Below, one piece after another: positions 62,877 through 64,000 of a stretch of 64,000 nt of DNA (its first letter is position 1; each line of letters opens with the position of its first letter). A model generated the notes under the pieces. That model was not told the origin of the DNA. It did not search any database and saw only the letters and a program-made list of their open reading frames with translations. Source of the stretch: Bartonella grahamii subsp. shimonis (GTDB lineage Bacteria; Pseudomonadota; Alphaproteobacteria; Rhizobiales; Rhizobiaceae); assembly GCF_036327415.1 (NCBI RefSeq), contig NZ_CP123961.1, forward strand, positions 1,798,001 to 1,862,000. The letters run 5' to 3'. The position numbers and the translations under genes are program-made.

Positions 62877-63263
62877 TCAGCCCGCCATTGAATTAGATTG
62901 AATCAAAATATCCTCATCATCCGCAGCAATCTTCTTTTCTCGCGCTTCCAAAAGCTGCGCATGTTGCAGCTCTGTATTAGCTTCATGGAGAGCAATTTCA
63001 GCGTTTGTTTTTTGAAACTGTAAATCACGAATTGAATTGATCAGATTATCACGTCTTTGCCGCACTGCACGCGCAAAAGCAGAATAAGCAAAATGGTGAA
63101 CATCATTGTTTCCAGATTTACGTTCTTCATTAGTAATCTGTGCTTCCAACTCTAACACCATTCGTTCAAATTCTGCGATCATCATTTCAAGCTGTGCAAT
63201 TTCACGGCGCTTTCCACGCACTTGAAACATCCTCAATCGCACCATACTTTCCCGTGGCTTCAT
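62877..63263 (-). CDS. FliJ-like coiled-coil protein
   Basis: A 128-residue, almost wholly helical protein: RLRMFQVRGKRREIAQLEMMIAEFERMVLELEAQI, then RRDNLINSIRDLQFQKTNAEIALHEANTELQHAQLL (read in parts). This matches the FliJ-type protein found next to ctrA in Rhizobiales. FliJ is the export chaperone and stalk of the flagellar ATPase, but no flagellar gene is present in this window, so another role is possible. I chose the ATG at 63263 with AAGGAG eight bases upstream; the frame is open ten codons further. It faces sciP and is divergent from ctrA. Confidence 0.8.
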   Translation of the reverse strand: MKPRESMVRLRMFQVRGKRREIAQLEMMIAEFERMVLELEAQITNEERKSGNNDVHHFAYSAFARAVRQRRDNLINSIRDLQFQKTNAEIALHEANTELQHAQLLEAREKKIAADDEDILIQSNSMAG

Positions 63264-63820
63264 ACTCACTACTCCTTGATTGCACCAACTCAAAACTCGC
63301 CTTCACACCCAATTTAGTTATATGTCTATCTAACAAAAAACAGTCTATTGACTTAAAATTATAATAATTTTACCTTTCCTTAAAGCATCTGAAAATACAA
63401 TTTGCTTTAAAGAGCAATAACTATTTCTTTACTTTTCCCCTCATTATAAAATAAAGAGGTTTAAAGCTCAGTAAACAAACACTGAAATTGTAAAAAAGTA
63501 ATTTATAATGCTCTTTTACAAAATTTTTTAAGTTAAAGTTTATAGAAAAAGCCCTTCTTTTTTATTATGTTAAAAAATATGCGATTTTTCTAAAATAATT
63601 TTGTGGCCTCTTTCAAAAATAAAAATATTTTGTTAACCACTATCATGGATAGTAGGGAATTTAGTAGTGATTGTTACGCGTACTACTGAAATATTCATAA
63701 ACATTTTGTTATAAGTGTTTGTTTTCATGAATTGTTTTTATAAAAAGTGGTTTTACCAACTGTTTATAAAATAGAAAGGCTCCTTTGTGATTCGTGAAGG
63801 AGCGAAGTGAGGGATCTAAA
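63264..63820. other. Upstream region of ctrA
   Basis: A long 557-base control region between the FliJ-like gene and ctrA. It contains GATTC (63789-63793), a CcrM methylation site, 28 bases before the ATG, a TTAA-rich stretch near 63525-63545 and a small palindrome CTATC-ATG-GATAG (63642-63654). A TTAACCACTATCATG sequence only half matches a CtrA box. GAGGGA lies seven bases before the ctrA start. Confidence 0.55.
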
Positions 63821-64000
63821 ATGCGCGTATTATTAATTGAAGATGATAGAGCGGTTACTCAAAGCATTGAGTTGATGTTAAAGTCAGCCAATTTTAATGT
63901 TTATATCACTGATCTGGGTGAGGAAGGTATCGATTTAGGAAAGCTTTATGATTATGATATCATTTTGCTTGATCTGAATTTGCCCGATATGTCAGGATAC
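63821..64000 (+). CDS. ctrA: Cell-cycle response regulator CtrA (partial, 5' end only)
   Basis: The first 60 residues of an OmpR-type response regulator are present: [20 protein letters not shown], the usual CtrA beginning, and [16 protein letters not shown] with the phosphorylated Asp51 in LLDLNLPD. The receiver start matches CtrA of Rhizobiales closely (MRVLLIEDD, AxxxSIELML). The DNA-binding domain lies outside the window. CtrA is the master regulator of the alphaproteobacterial cell cycle and is controlled by SciP, which is encoded 1.1 kb upstream. Confidence 0.93.
   Translation, partial: MRVLLIEDDRAVTQSIELMLKSANFNVYITDLGEEGIDLGKLYDYDIILLDLNLPDMSGY

Overview
The window looks like chromosomal DNA of an AT-rich alphaproteobacterium of the order Rhizobiales, almost certainly a Bartonella. 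Supporting signs are a complete Rhizobiales-type division and cell wall (dcw) cluster, an FtsZ with a long linker, a BP26/SIMPL periplasmic protein, the cell-cycle pair SciP and CtrA, a dnaG-rpoD block, and many long AT-rich intergenic stretches full of decayed sequence. The species cannot be fixed from the sequence alone.

Layout. Positions 1-20.5 kb hold a tightly packed minus-strand cluster, transcribed from right to left: rsmH, ftsL, ftsI, murE, murF, mraY, murD, ftsW, murG, murC, murB, ddlB, ftsQ, ftsA, ftsZ, a strong terminator, lpxC and the 5' part of bamD. These genes make UDP-MurNAc-pentapeptide and lipid II, build the septum, start lipid A synthesis and assemble outer-membrane proteins. 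Many neighbours overlap by 1-17 bases, which points to translational coupling. RNase P RNA and a small lytic transglycosylase lie just upstream. From 21.8 to 27.8 kb there is a gene-poor zone with a likely anti-Shine-Dalgarno small RNA, a decayed piece of mraY, other relics, and an ArsR-type regulator fused to a damaged methyltransferase domain. Then follow ettA, pncA and a TerC-like membrane protein (27.8-32.3 kb).

The stretch 32.6-38.3 kb is accessory and phage-like: two XRE regulators, a DUF1508 protein, a membrane coiled-coil protein, a broken repeat protein and a tRNA with a CAU anticodon. The second XRE gene faces a small converging gene, and both carry the same 12-base palindrome upstream. 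This is the best candidate here for a small uncharacterised regulatory module.

From 38.5 kb onward housekeeping genes alternate with gene deserts: BP26, a YcgN-like protein, rpoD, dnaG, a YbdG-like MscS channel, a Na/Pi cotransporter, a GlsB/YeaQ-like protein, ubiC, a YqeY-like protein, carA, a TetA-like MFS exporter, a DUF1460 lipoprotein, a CDF metal exporter, a SpoU-type RNA methyltransferase and mnmA. A small RNA candidate with a consensus promoter and three hairpins sits upstream of the SpoU gene. The window ends in a cell-cycle block: sciP, a FliJ-like coiled-coil gene and the first 60 codons of ctrA. Function calls rest on motifs read by eye; no database search was possible.
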